From: Calliopsis andreniformis
Lineage: Eukaryota; Arthropoda; Insecta; Hymenoptera; Andrenidae
Reading direction: 5' to 3'
Assembly: GCF_051401765.1 (NCBI RefSeq)
Contig: NW_027480422.1
Coordinates: forward strand, 10,868,001-10,932,000
Length of the DNA: 64,000 nucleotides
This document shows, piece after piece, positions 40,130 to 54,221 of this stretch. Position 1 is the stretch's first letter. Each line of letters opens with the position of its first letter. Made by a program: the position numbers and the translations under genes. The notes beneath the pieces were generated by a model that worked only from the letters and a program-made list of their open reading frames with translations, did no database searches and was not told the DNA's origin.

Positions 40130-43100
40130 TGACGTCGAAGGCCCTAGCCATTCGATCTGGTGGAGCAACGCCCTAGAGTGAAGCCTAGGTTGCCCGGCAC
40201 GTAGAAATGACCATACCTTTTACACTCGTGCAATTATTCGTTTTAGACGATGGAAAAACTATTGTACTTATTTTGTATTTTATGCTTCTGGCGTTGACTT
40301 CTTAGGCCGTAACTTTTCGATATGGTGGACCAACGCCCCAGAGTGAAGCCTTGGTCGCCCGGAACGTAGAAATGACCATGACTTTCACTCTGGTTGCAAT
40401 TATTCCTGTTATACGATGAAAAAACTGCTGTATTTTTATTGTATTTTATGCTGCGGGCGTTGACTTCTGAGGCCCTAGCTATTCAATTTGTTGGAGCAAC
40501 GCCCCAGAGTGGAGCCTAGGTTGCCCGAAACGTAGAAATGACCATTACTTTAATACTGGTTGCAGTTATTCCTGTTATACGATGGAAAAGCTGCTAAATT
40601 TATATTGTATTTTAAGCTTCTGGCGTTGACTTCTAAGGCCGTAGCTATTCGATGTAGTGGAGCAACGCCCTCGAGTGAAGCCTAGGTTGGCCGGATCGTA
40701 GAAATGGCCATTACTTTCACGCTGGTTGCAATTATTCATGCTATACGATGGAAAAACTGTTGCGTCTTTATTCTATTTTATGCTTCGGGCCTTGACTTCT
40801 AAGCCACTGACTATTGAATCTGGTGGAGCAACGCCCTATGGTGAAGCCTAGGTGGTCCGGAACGTAGAAATGGCAATAACTTTCATACTGGTTGCAATTA
40901 TTCGTTTTATACGATGGTAAGACTGTTGTATTTTTATTGTATTTTATGATTCTGGCGATGTATTCTAAGGTCCTAGATATTCGATCTCATGGGGCAACGT
41001 TCAAGAGTACAGCCTATGTTGCCCGAAACGTAGAAATGACCATTACTTTTACACTGTTTGCAATTATTCTTTTTATACGATGGAAAAACTGTTGCATTGA
41101 TATTGTATTTTATGCGTCTGGTGTTGTTTTCTAAGGCGCCAACTATTCGACCTGGTGGAGCAACGCCCTGGGTTGAAGCCTAGATAGCACGGAACGTGGA
41201 AATGCCCATTACGTTCACACTGGTCGTAATTATTCCTGTTATACGATGGAGTAACTGTAGTATTTGTATTGTACTTTATGCTTCGGGCGTTGACTTCTAA
41301 GGCCCTAACTATTGGATCTGGTGGTGCAACGCCCTAGGGTGAAGCCTAGGTTGCCCGGAACGTTGAAATGACCATAACTTTCATACTGGTTCCAATTATT
41401 CCCGTTATACGACGGAAAAACTTTTGTATTTTTATTGTATTTTATGCTTCTCGCGTTGACTTCTTAGGCGCTAAATGTTCGATCTGGTGCACCAACGCCG
41501 TAGAGTGAAGCCTAGGTTGCCCGGAACGTAGAAATGACCATTACTTTCACACTGGTTGCAATTATTCGTTTTATACGATGGAGAAACTGTTGTATTTATT
41601 TTGTATCTGGTGCTTCTGGCGTTGACTTCTTAGGCCCTAACTACTGGATCTGGTGGACCAGCGGCCTAGAGAGAAGCCTAGGCTGCCCGGAACGTAGAAA
41701 TGACCATCACTTTCACACTGGTTGCAATTATTCCCGATATACGATGGAAAAGCTTTTGTATTTTTATTGGATTTTATGTTTCGGGCGTTGACTTCGAAGG
41801 CCCTAACTATTCGATCTGGTGGAGCAACGCCCTAGAGTGAAGACTAGGTTGCCGGGCACGTAGAAATGACCATACCTTTCACACTCGTGCAATTATTCGG
41901 TTTAGACGATGGAAAAACTATTGTATTTATTTTGTATTTTATGCTCCTGGCGTTGACTTCTTAGGCCGTAGCTTTTCGATCTGGTGGACCAACGCCCCAG
42001 AGTGAAGCCTTGGTCGCCCGGAACGTAGAAATGACCAGGACTTTCACTCTGGTTGCAACTATTCCTGATATACTGTGAAAAACTGTTGTATTTTTATTGT
42101 ATTTTATGCTTCGGGCGTTGACTTCTGAGGCCCTAGCTATTCAATTTGTTGGAGCAACGCCCTAGAGTGGAGCCTTGGTTGCCCGGAACATAGAAATGAC
42201 CATATCTTTCACACTGGTTGCAATTATTGCTGTAATACGGTGGAAAAACTGTTGAACTTATATTGTATTTTATGCTTCTGGCATTGACTTCTTAGGCCCT
42301 AACTATTCGATCTGATGGAAAAACGAACTAGAGTGAAGCCTAGGTGCCAGGAACGTAGAAATGACCATTTCCTTCACACTAGTTGCAATTATTCGTTTTA
42401 TACGATGGAAAAACTGTTGTATTTGGTTTGTATTTGGTGCTCCTGGCGTTAACTTCTTAGGCCCTAACTATTGGATCTGGTGGAGCAACGCCCTAGGGTG
42501 AAGCCTTGGTTGCCCGGAACGTAGAAATGACCATCACTTTCACACTGGTTGCAATTATTCCTTTTATACGATGGAAAAACTGTTGTATTTATATTGTATT
42601 TTATGCTTCTGGCGTTGTCTTCTAAGGCCCTATCTATTCGATCTGGTGGCGCAATGCCCTAGACTGAAGCCTAGGTTGCCCGGAACATAGAAAAGAGCAT
42701 GACCTTCAAACTGGTTGCAATTATTCCTGTTATACGATGGAAAGGCTGTTGTATTTTCATTGTATTTTATGCTTCTGGCGTTGACTTCTTAGGCCCTAAC
42801 TATTCGATCTGGTGGAGCAACGCCCTAGAGTGAAGCCTTGGTTGCCCGGAACGTAGAAATAACCATCACTTTCACACTGGTTGCAATTATTCATTTTATA
42901 CGTTGGAAAAACTATTGTATTTATATTGTATTTTATGCTTCTGGCGTTGACTTCTAAGGTCCCAGATACAGGATGTGGTGGAGCAACGCCCTAGAGTGAA
43001 GCCTATGTTGGCCGAAACGTAGAAATGACCATTACTTTCACTCTGGTTGGAATTATTCATGCTATACGATGGAAAAACTGTTGTATTTATATTATATTTT

Positions 43101-44150
43101 AAGCTTTTGGCGTTGTCTTCTAAGGCCCTAGCTATGCGATCTTGTGGCGCAACGCCCTAGAGTGAAGCCCAGGTTGCCCGGAACATAGAAAAGAGCATTA
43201 CCTTCACACTAGTTGCAATTATTCCTGTTATACGATTGAAAGACTGTTGTATTTTCATTGTATTTTATGTTTCGGGCGTTGACTTCTAAGGCCCTAGCTA
43301 CTCGATATGGTGGAGCAACGCCCTAGGATCAAGCCTAGGATGCCCGGACCGGAGAAATGACAATAACTTTCATACTGGTTGCAAACATCCGTTTTATACA
43401 ATGGAAAAACTGTTGTATTTATATTGTATTTTATGCTTCTGGCGTTGACTTCTAAGGCCGTAGGCATTCGATATGGTGGCGCAACGCCCTAGAGTGAAGC
43501 CTAGGTTGCCCGGAACGTAGAAATGTCCATTACCTTCATGCTTGTTGCAATTATTCCAGTTAAACGATGAAAAAACTTTTGTATTTTGATTGGATTTTAT
43601 GCTTCAGGCGTTGACGTCTAAGGCCGTAGATATTCGATGTGGTGGAGCAACGCCCTAGGATGAAGTCTAGGTTGCCCGGAACAAAGAAATGACCATAACT
43701 TTCATAATGGTTGCAACTATTCGTTTTATACGATGGAAAAACTGTTGTATTTATATTGTATTTTATGCTTCGGGCGTTGACTTCTGAGGCCCTAGCTATT
43801 CAATTTGTTGGAGCAACGCCCTAGAGTGGAGCCTAGGTTGCCCGGAACATAGAAATGACCATATCTTTCACACTGGTTGCAATTATTGCTGTAATACGGT
43901 GGAAAAACTGTTGAATTTATATTGTATTTTATGCTTCTGGCATTGACTTCTTAGGCCCTAACTATTCGATCTGATGGAAAAACGAACTAGAGTGAAGCCT
44001 AGGTGCCAGGAACGTAGAAATGACCATTACCTTCACACTAGTTGCAATTATTCGTTTTATACGATGGAAAAACTGTTGTATTTGGTTTGTATTTGGTGCT
44101 CCTGGCGTTGACTTCTTAGGCCCTAACTATTGGATCTGGTGGAGCAACGC
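40130..44150 (+). repeat. Partial 10-monomer (about 1659-bp) higher-order periodicity
   Basis: Marker variants recur about 1659 bp apart. TTCAATTTGTTGGAGC is at about 40482, 42140 and 43799. CACTCGTGCAATTATTCG, which carries a 1-bp loss relative to the family, is at about 40223 and 41883. CTTGGTCGCCCGGAACG is at about 40350 and 42009. TGATGGAAAAACGAACTAG is at about 42313 and 43972. Not all intervening monomers match, so the period is partly eroded. The CGTGCAATTATTCG variant also appears once more near 46860. Confidence 0.7.
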
Positions 44151-47100
44151 CCTAGAGTGAAGCCTAGGTTGGCCGAAACGTAGAATTGACCATTACTTTC
44201 ACTCTGGTTGGAATTATTCATGCTATACGATAGAAAAACTGTTGTATTTATATTATATTTTATGCTTCTGGCGTTGCCTTCTAAGGCCCTAGCTATTTGA
44301 TCTGGTGGAGCACCGCCCTAGAGTGATGCCTAGGTTGCCCGGAACTTAGAAAAGAGCATCACCTTCACACTGGTTGCAATTATTCCTGTTATAGGATGGA
44401 AAGACTGTTGTATTTTCATTGTATTTTATGCTTCTGGCGTTGACTTCTTAGGCCCTAACTATTCGATCTGGTGGAGCAACGCCCTAGAGTGAAGCCTTGG
44501 TTGCCCGGAACGTAGAAATGACCATCACTTTCACACTGGTTGCAATAATTCATTTCATACGATGGAAAAACTGTTGTATGTATATTGTATTTTATGCTTC
44601 TGGCGTTGACTTCTAAGGCCGTAGGTATTCGATGTGGTGGAGCAACGCCCTAGAGTGAAACGTAGGTTGCCAGGAACGTAGAAATGTCCATTACCTTCAT
44701 GCTTGTTGCAATTACTCCTGTTAAACGATGAAAAAACTTTTGTATTTTTATTGTATTTTATGCTTCTGGCGTTCATTTCTAAGGCCCTAACAATTCGATC
44801 TGGTGGAGCAACGCCCTAGAGTGAAGCCTAGGTCTCCCGGAACGTAGAAATGACCATTCCTTTCACACTGGTTGCAATTATTCCTGTTATACGATGGAAA
44901 AACTGTTGCATTTTTATTGTAGTTTATGATTCTGGCGTTGACTTCTTAGGTCCTAACTATTCGATCTGGTGGAGCAACGCCCTAGAGTGAAGCCTTGGTT
45001 GCCCGGGACGTAGAAAAGGTCATAACTTTCACCCTGTTTGCAATTATTCATATTATACAGTGGAAAAACTGTTGATTTATATTGTATTTTATGCTTCTGG
45101 CGTTCATTTCTAAGGCTCGAACAATTCGATCTGGTGGAGCAACGCCCTAGAGTGAAGCCTAGGTCTCCCGGAACGTAGAAATGACCTGTATTTTCACACT
45201 GGTTGCAATTATTCCTATTATACGATGGAAAAACTGTTGTAATTATGTTGTATTTTATGTTTCTGGCGTTGAATTCTAAGTCCCTAACTATTCGATCTGG
45301 TGGAGCAACGCGCTAGAGTGAAGCCTAGGTTTCCCGGAACGTAGAAATGACCATAGCTTTCACACTGGTTGCAATTATTGCTGTTATACAAGGATAAAAC
45401 TATTGTATTTCTATTGTATTTTATGCTTCTGGCGTTGTATTCTTAGGCCCTAACTATTCGATCTGGTGGAGCAACGCCCTAGAGTGAAGCCTAGGTTGCC
45501 CGGAACGTGGAAATGACCATTACCTTCACACTGCTTGCAATTATACACTTTATACGATGGAAAAACTGTTATACTTATGTTGTATTTTATTCTTCCGGCG
45601 TTGAATTCTAAGACCCTAGCTATTCGATCTGGTGGAGCAACGCCCTAGAGTGAAGCCTAGGTTGCCCGGAACGTAGAAATGACCTTTACTTTCACGCTGT
45701 TTGCAATTATTCCTTTTATACGATTGAAAAACTGTTGTATTTTTATTGTTTTTTATGCTTCTGGCGCTGACTTCTAAGTCCCTAGCTATTCGATCTGGTG
45801 GGGCAACGCCCTTAAGCGAAGCCTAGGGTGCCCGGGACGTAGAAATGACCTTTACTTTCACACTGGTTGCACATATTCCTGTTATACGATGGAAAAACTG
45901 TTGTACTTATGTTGTATTTTATGTTTCTGGTGTTGAATTCTAAGTCCCTAACTATTCGATCTGGTGCAGCATCGCCCTGGAGTGAAGCCTAGGTTGCCCG
46001 GATCGTAGAAATCACCGTTACATTCGTAATGTTTGCAAATATACATTATATACGATGGAAAAGCTGTTGTATTCATATTGTATTTTATGCTTCTGGCGTT
46101 GACTTCTTAGGCCCTAACTACTTGATCTGGTGGTGAAGCGCCCTGTAGTGAAGCCTAGGTTGCCCGGAACGTAGAAAAGACCATTACCTTCACACTGGCT
46201 GCAGTTATTCCTGTTATACGATGGAAAAACTGTTGCATTTTTATTGTGTTTTATGCTTCTGGCGTTGTATTCAAAGTCCCTAACCATTAGATCTGGAGGA
46301 GCAACGCCCTGGAGTTAAGCCTAGGTTACCCGGAACGTAGAAATGACCATAACTTTAACACTGGTTGCAATTATTCGTTTTATACAATGGTAAAACTGTT
46401 GTATTTATTTTGTATTTTATGCTTCGGGCGTTGACTTCTAAGTCCCTAGCTATTCGATCTGGTGGAACAACACCCTAGAGCGAAACCTAGGTTGCCCGGA
46501 ACGTAGAAATGGCCTGTACTTTCACACTGGTTGCAATTATTCCTAATATACGATTGAAAAACTATTGCATTTTTATTGTATTTTATGCTTCTGGCGTTAA
46601 ATTCTAGGTCCCGAACTATGCGATCTGGAGGAGAAACGCCCTATAGTTAAGCCTAGGTTGCCCGGATCGTAGAAATCACCTTTACTTCCACACTGGTTGC
46701 AATTATTCGTTTTATACGTTGGAAAAACTGTTGTATTTATTTTGTATCTGGTGCTTCTGGCGTTGACTTCGAAGGCCCTAACTACTGGATCTGGTGGACC
46801 AACGGCCTAGAGTGAAGCCTAGGTTGCCCGGCACGTAGAAATGACCATACCTTTCACACACGTGCAATTATTCGGTTTAGACGATGGAAAAGCTATTGTA
46901 TTTATTTTGTATTTTATGCTTCTGGCGTTGACTTCTTAGGCCGTAGCTTTTCGATCTGGTGGACCAACGACCCAGAGTGAAGCCTTGGTCGCCCAGAACG
47001 TAGAAATGACCATGACTTTCACTCTGGTTGCAATTATTCCTGTTATGCGATGAAAAAACTGTTGTATTTTTATTGTATTTTATGCTTCTGGACTTGACTT

Positions 47101-47630
47101 CTAAGGCCCTAACTACGCGATGTGGTGGAGCAACGCCCTAGAGTGAAACCTAGGTTGCCCGGAACGTAGAAATGACCATAGCCTTCACACTGGTTGCAAT
47201 TATTCCTGTTATACAAGGGAAACAGTGTTGTATTTATATTGTATTTTATGCTTCTGGCGTTGACTTCTTAGGCCCTAACTTTTCGATGTGGTGGAGCAAC
47301 GCCATAGAGCGAAACTTAGGTTGCTCGGAACGTAGAAATGACCATTACTTTCTCACTGGTTGCAACTATTCATTCTATACGACGGAAAAACTGTTGTACT
47401 TATATTGTATTTTATGCTTCTGGCGTTGACTTCTTAGGTCCTAACTATTCGATCGGGTGGAGCAACGCCATAGAGCGAAACCTAGGTTGCTCGGAACGCA
47501 GAAATGACCATTACTTGCACACTGGTTGCAATTATTCATTCTATACGATGGAAAAACTGTTGTACATATATCGTATTTTATGCTTCTGGCGTTGACTTCT
47601 TAGGCCCTAACTATTCGATCTGGTGGAGCA
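44151..47630 (+). repeat. Mixed satellite segment
   Basis: About 21 monomers. The stretch 46830-47010 echoes 41857-42040 (about 30 monomers away, net 6-bp loss). From 46030 on, a right-arm subfamily with GCAAATATACATTATATACG appears. The monomers starting at 47172 and 47338 are similar neighbours. No other element seen. Confidence 0.75.
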
Positions 47631-50600
47631 ACGCCCTATGGTGAAGCCTAGCTTGCCCGGAACGCAGAAATGACCATAACTATCAGACTGGTTGCAATTA
47701 TCCGTTTTATACGATGGAAAGACTGTTGTATTTATATTGTATTTTATAGTTATGGCGTTGTCTTCTAGGGCCGTAGCTATTCGATATGGTGGAGCAACGC
47801 CCTAGTGTGAAGCCTAGGTTACCCGGACCGTAGAAATGACCAGTACTTTCACACTGTTTGCAAATATACATTACATACGGTGGAAAAGCTGCTGTATGTA
47901 TATTGTATTTTATGCCTCTGGCGTTGTCTTCTTAGGCCCTAACTATTCGATCTGGTGGAGCAATGCTCTAGAGTGAAGCCTAGGTTGCCCGGACCGTAGA
48001 AATGACCATTACCTTCACACTGCTTGCAATTATACATTTTATACGAAGAAAGAACTGTTATACTTATGTTGTATTTTAAACTTCTGGCGTTGAAATCTAA
48101 GTCCCTAGCTATTCGATCTGGTGGAGCAACGCCCTATGGTGAAGCCTAGCTTGCCCGGAACGTAGAAATGACCATAACTATCAGACTGGTTGCAATTATC
48201 CGTTTTATACGATGGAAAGACTGTTGTATTTATATTGTATTTTATAGTTATGGCGTTGTCTTCTAGGGCCGTAGCTATTCGATGTGGTTGAGCAACGCCC
48301 TAGAGTGAAGCCTAGGTTGCCCGGATCGTAGAAATGACCATAGCTTTCATACTGGTTGCAATTATTCGTTTTATACGATGGAAAAACTGTTGTATTTATT
48401 TTGTATTTGGTGCTCCTGGCGTTGACTTCTTAGGCCCTAGCTATTGGATCTGCTGGACCAACGCCCTAGAGTGAAGCCTAGGTTGCCCGGAACGTAGAAA
48501 TGACCTTTACTTTCAAACTGTTTGAAAATATACATTATATACGATGGTAAAACTGTTGTACTTGGGTTGTATTTTATGCTTCTGGCATTGACTTCTAAGG
48601 CCCTAACTATGCGATGTGGTGGAGCAACGCCCTAGAGTGAAACCTAGGTTGCCCGGAACGTAGAAATGACCATAGCTTTCACACTGGTTGCAATTATTCC
48701 TGTTATACAAGGGAAACACTGTTGTATTTATATTGTATTTTATGCTTCTGGCGTTGGCTTCTTAGGCCATAACTATTCGATCTGGTGGAGCAACGCCCTA
48801 GAGTGAAGCCTAGGTTACCCGGACCGTAGAAATGACCAGTACTTTCACACTGGTGCAGTTATTCCTGTTATACAATGGAAAAACTGTTGCATTTTTATTG
48901 TATTTTATGCTTCTAGCGTTGTATTGAAAGTCCCTAACTATTCGATCTGGTGGAGCAACGCCCTGGAGTTAAGCCAAGGTTGCCCGGAACGTAGAAATGA
49001 CCATAACTTTTACACTGGTTGCAATTATTCGTTCCATACAATGGAAAAACTGTTCCATTTATTTTGTATTTCATGCTTCGGGCGTTAACTTCTAAGGCCC
49101 TAACTATTCGATCTGGTGGAGCGACGCCCTACAGTTAAGCCTAGGTTGCCCGGAACGTCGAAATGACCTTTACTTTCACACTGTTTGCAAATATACATTA
49201 TATACGATGGAAAAGCTGTTGTATTTATACTGTATTTTATGCTTCTGGCGTTGTCTTCTTAGGCCCTAACTATTCGATCTGGTGGAGCAATGCTCTACAG
49301 TGAAGCCTAGGTTGCCCGGAACGTAGAAATGACCATTACCTTCACACTGCTTGCAATTATACAATTTATACGATGGAAGAACTGTTACACTTATGTTGTA
49401 TTTTATTCTTCTGGCGTTGACTTCTTAGGCCCAAACTATTAGATCTGGTGGAGCAACGCCCTATGGTGAAGCCTAGGTTGCCCGGAACGTAGAAATGACC
49501 TTTACATTCACACTGTTTGCAAATATACATTATATACGATGGAAAAGCTGTTGTATTTATATTGTATTTTATGCTTCTGGCGTTGACTTCTTAGGCCCTA
49601 ACTATTCGATCTATTGGAACAACGCCCTAGAGTGATGCCTAGGTTGCCCGGAACGTAGAAATGACCTTTACCTTCACACTGTTTGCAAATATACATTATA
49701 TACGATGGAAAAGCTGTTGTATTTATATGGTATTTTATGCTTCCGGCGTTGACTTCTTAGGCCCTAACTATTCGATCTGGTGGAACAACGCCCTAGAGTG
49801 AAGCCTAGGTTGCCGGAACGTAGAAATGACCTTTACCTTCACACTGTTTGCAAATATACATTATATACGATGGAAAAGCTGTTGTATTTATATTGTATTT
49901 TATGCTTCTGGCGTTGTCTTCTTAGGACCTAACTATTCGATCTGGTGGAGCAATGCTCTAGAGTGAAGCCTAGGTTGCCCGGAACGTAGAAATGACCATT
50001 ACCTTCACACTGCTTGCAATTATACATTTTATACGATGGAAGAACTGTTATACTTATGTTGTATTTTATTCTTCTGGCGTTGAATTCTAAGTCCCTAGCT
50101 ATTCGATCTGGTGGAGCAACGCCCTAGAGTGAAGCCTAGGTTTCCCGAAACGTAGAAATGACCATTACCTTCAGGCTTGTTGCAATTATTCCTGTCATAC
50201 GATGAAAAAACTGTAGTATTTATATTGTATTTTATGCTTCTGGCATTGACTTCCAAGGCCCTAACTATTCGATGTGGTGGAGCAACGCCATGGAGCGAAA
50301 CCTAGGTTGCTCGGAACGTAGAAATGACCATTACTTGCACACTGGTTGCAATTATTCATTCTATACGATGGAAAAACTGTTGTACATAGATCGTATTTTA
50401 TGCTTCTTGCGTTGACTTCTTAGGCCCTAACTATTCGATCTGGTGGAGCAACGCCCTATGGTGAAGCCTAGTTTGCCCGGAACGTAGAAATGTCCATAAC
50501 TATCAGACTGGTTGCAATTATCCGTTTTATACGATGGAAAGACTGTTGTATTTATATTGTATTTTGTAGTTATGGCGTTGTCTTCTAGGGCCGTAGCTAT

Positions 50601-52128
50601 TCGATATGGTTGAGCAACGCCCTAGAGTGAAGCCTAGGTTGCCCGGAACGTAGAAATGACCATCACCTTCACTCTTGTTGCAATTATTCCTGTTATACGA
50701 TGGAAAAAATGTTGTATTTATATTGTATTTTATGCTTCTGGCGTTGACTTCTTAGGCCATAACTATTCAATCTGGTGGAGCAACGCCCTAGAGTTAAGCC
50801 AAGGTTGCCCGGAACGTAGAAATGACCATAACTTTCACACTGGTTGCAATTATTCGTTCTATACGATGGAAAAACAGTTCTATTTATTTTGTATTTCATG
50901 CTTCGGGCGTTAACTTCTAACGGCCTAACTATTCGATCTGGTGGAGCGACGCCCTACAGTTAAGCCTAGGTTGCCCGGAACGTAGAAATGACCTTTACTT
51001 TCACACTGTGTGCAAATATAAATTATATACGATGGAAAAGCTGTTGTATTTATATTGTATTTTATGCTTCTGGCGTTGTCTTCTTAGGACCTAACTATTC
51101 GATCTGGTGGAGCAATGCTCTAGAGTGAAGCCTAGGTTGCCCGGAACGTAGAAATGACCATTACCTTCTCACTGCTTGCAATTATACATTTTATACGATG
51201 GAAGAACTGTTAGACTTATGTTGTATTTTATTCTTCTGGCGTTGAATTCTAAGTCCCTAGCTATTCGATCTGGTGGAGCAACGCCCTAGAGTGAAGCCTA
51301 GGTTTCCCGAAACGTAGAAATGACCATTACCTTCAGGCTTGTTGCAATTATTCCTGTCATACGATGAAAAAACTGTTGTATTTATATTGTATTTTATGCT
51401 TCTGGCATTGACTTCTAAGGCCCTAACTATTCGATGTCGTGGAGCAACGCCATGGAGCGAAACCTAGGTTGCTCGGAACGTAGAAATGACCATTACTTGC
51501 ACACTGGTTGCAATTATTCATTCTATACGATGGAAAAACTGTTGTACATATATCGTATTTGATGCTTCTGGCGTTGACTTCTTAGGCCCTAACTATTCGA
51601 TCTGGTGGAGCAACGCCCTATGGCGAAGCCTAGCTTGCCTGGAACGTAGAAGTGACCATAACTATCAGACTGGTTGCAATTATCCGTTTTATACGATGGA
51701 AAGACTGTTGTATTTATATTGTATTTTGTAGTTATTTCGTTGTCTTCTAGGGCCGTAGCTATTCGATATGGTTGAGCAACGCCCTAGAGTGAAGCCTAGG
51801 TTGCCCGGAACGTAGAAATGTCCATAGACTTCATACTGGTTGCAATTATTCGATTTATACGATGGAAAAACTGTTCTATTTATTTTGTATTTCATGCTTC
51901 GGGCGTTGACTTCTAAGGCCCTAGCTATTTGATCTGGTGTACCAACGCCCTAGAGTGAAGCCTAGGTTGCCCGGAACGTGGAAGTGACCATTACCTTCAC
52001 ACTGTTTGCGATTATTCATTTTATGCGATGGTAAAGCTGTTGTACTTAAGCTGTATTTTATTCTTCTGGCGCTGAATTCTAAGTCTCTAGCTATTCGATC
52101 TGGTGGAGCAACGCCCTGGAGTGAAGCC
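47631..52128 (+). repeat. Satellite segment with recurring marker monomers
   Basis: About 27 monomers with short-range recurrences. A marker monomer with CTATCAGACTGGTTGC followed by TATAGTTATGGCG (or TGTAGTTATGGCG) occurs near 47688, 48179, 50511 and 51664, and near 54484 in altered form. GCAAATATACATTATATACG monomers cluster at about 49190-49870, including three almost adjacent ones. The segment from about 51989 already resembles the junction part of the higher-order repeat found again at 57300-57430. Confidence 0.75.
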
Positions 52129-53091
52129 TAGGCTACCCGGAACGTAGAAATGACCAGTACTTTCACACTGGTTGCAGTTATTCCTGTTATACAATGGAAA
52201 AACTGTTGCATTTTTATTGTATTTTATGCCTCTGGCGTTGTATTCAAAGTCCCTAACTTTTCGATCTGGTGGAGCAACATCCTGGAGTTAAGCCAAGGTT
52301 GCCCGGATAGTAGAAATGACCATAACTTTTACACTGGTTGCAATTATTCGTTCTATACAATGGAAAAACTGTTCTATTTATTTTGTATTTTATGCTTCGG
52401 GAGTTGACTCGTAAGTCGCTGACTATTCGGTCTGGTGGAGCAACGCCCTAGAGTGAAGCCTAGGTTGCCCGGGACGTAGCAATGGCCATTACCTTCACAC
52501 TGTTCGTGATTATTCATTTTATGCGATGGTAAAACCGTTGTACTTGGGTTGTATTTTAGGCTTCTGGCCTTGACTTCTAAGGCCCTAACTATTCGATGTG
52601 GTGGAGCAACGCCCTAGAGTGAAACCTAGGTTGCCCGGAACGTGGAAATGACCATAGAGTTCAGACTGGTTGCAATTATTCCTGTTATACAAGGGAAACA
52701 CTGTTGTACTTATATTGTATTTTATGCTTCTGGCGTTGGCTTCTTAGGCCCTAACTTTTCGATCTGGTGGAGCAACGCCCTAGAGTGAAGCCTAGGTTAC
52801 CCGGACCGTAGAAATGACCAGTACTTCCACACTGGTTGCAGTTATTCCTGTTATACAATGGAAAAACTGTTGCATTTTTATTGTATTTTATGCTTCTGGC
52901 GATGTATTCAAGGTCCCTAACTATTCGATCTGGTGGAGCAACGCCCTTGAGTTAAGCCGAGGTTGCCCGGAATGTAGAAATGACCATAACTTTTACACTG
53001 GTTGCAATTATTCGTTCTATACAATGGAAAATCTGTTCTATTTATTTTGTATTTCATGCTTCGGGCGTTAACTTCTAAGGCCCTAACTATT

Positions 53092-53391
53092 CGATCTGGT
53101 GGAGCGACGCCCTACAGTTAAGCCTAGGTTGCCCGGAACGTAGAAATGACCTTTACTTTCACACTGTGTGCAAATATACATTATATACGATGGAAAAGCT
53201 GTTGTATTTATATTGTACTTCATGCTTCTGGCGTTGACTTCTTAGGCCCTAACTAGTCGATCTGGTGGAACAACGCCCTGGAGTTAAGCCAAGGTTGCCC
53301 AGTACGTAGAAATGACCATAACTTTCACACTGGTTGCAATTATTCGTTCTATCCAATGGAAAAACAGTTCTATTTATTTTGTATTTCATGC
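53092..53391 (+). repeat. Internal duplicate in unit 1, first copy
   Basis: Almost identical to 53922-54221 at an offset of 830 bp (5 monomers). Shared variants are CACTGTGTGCAAATATAC, TTGTACTTCATGC, CTAACTAGTCGATC and GCCCAGTACGTAG. Confidence 0.8.
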
Positions 53392-53921
53392 TTCCGGCGT
53401 TGACTTCTAACGCCCTAACTATTCGATCTGGTGGAGCGACGCCCTACAGTTAAGCCTAGGTTGCCCGGAACGTAGAAATGACCTTTACTTTCACACTGTT
53501 TGCAAATATACATTATATACGATGGAAATGCTGTTGTATTTATATTGTATTTTATGCTTCTGGCGTTGACTTCTTGGGCCCTAACTAATCGATCTGGTGG
53601 AACAACGCCCTAGAGTGAAGCCTAGGTTGCCCGGAACGTGGAAATGACCTTTACTTTCACACTGTTTGCATATATACATTATATACGATGGAAAAGCTGT
53701 TGTATTTATATTGTATTTTATGCATCTGGCGTTGTCTTCTTAGGCCCTAACTATTCGATCTGGTGGAGCAATGCTCTAGAGTGAAGCCTAGGTTGCCCGG
53801 AACGTAGAAATGACCATTACATTCACACTGCTTGCAATTATACATTTTATATGATGGAAGAACTGTTATACTTATGTTGTATTTTATTCTTCTGGCGTTG
53901 AATTCTAAGTCCCTAACTATT

Positions 53922-54221
53922 CGATCTGGTGGAGCGACGCCCTACAGTTAAGCCTAGGTTGCCCGGAACGTAGAAATGACCTTTACTTTCACACTGTGTG
54001 CAAATATACATTATATACGATGGAAAAGCTGTTGTATTTATATTGTACTTCATGCTTCTGGCGTTGACTTCTTAGGCCCTAACTAGTCGATCTGGTGGAA
54101 CAACGCCCTGGAGTTAAGCCAAGGTTGCCCAGTACGTAGAAATGACCATAACTTTCACACTGGTTGCAATTATTCGTTCTATCCAATGGAAAAACAGTTC
54201 TATTTATATTGTATTTTATGC
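53922..54221 (+). repeat. Internal duplicate in unit 1, second copy
   Basis: Second copy of 53092-53391. Afterwards the sequence departs (TTATATTGTATTTTATGC here, TTATTTTGTATTTCATGC in the first copy), so the duplicated part ends close to 54205. Confidence 0.8.
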
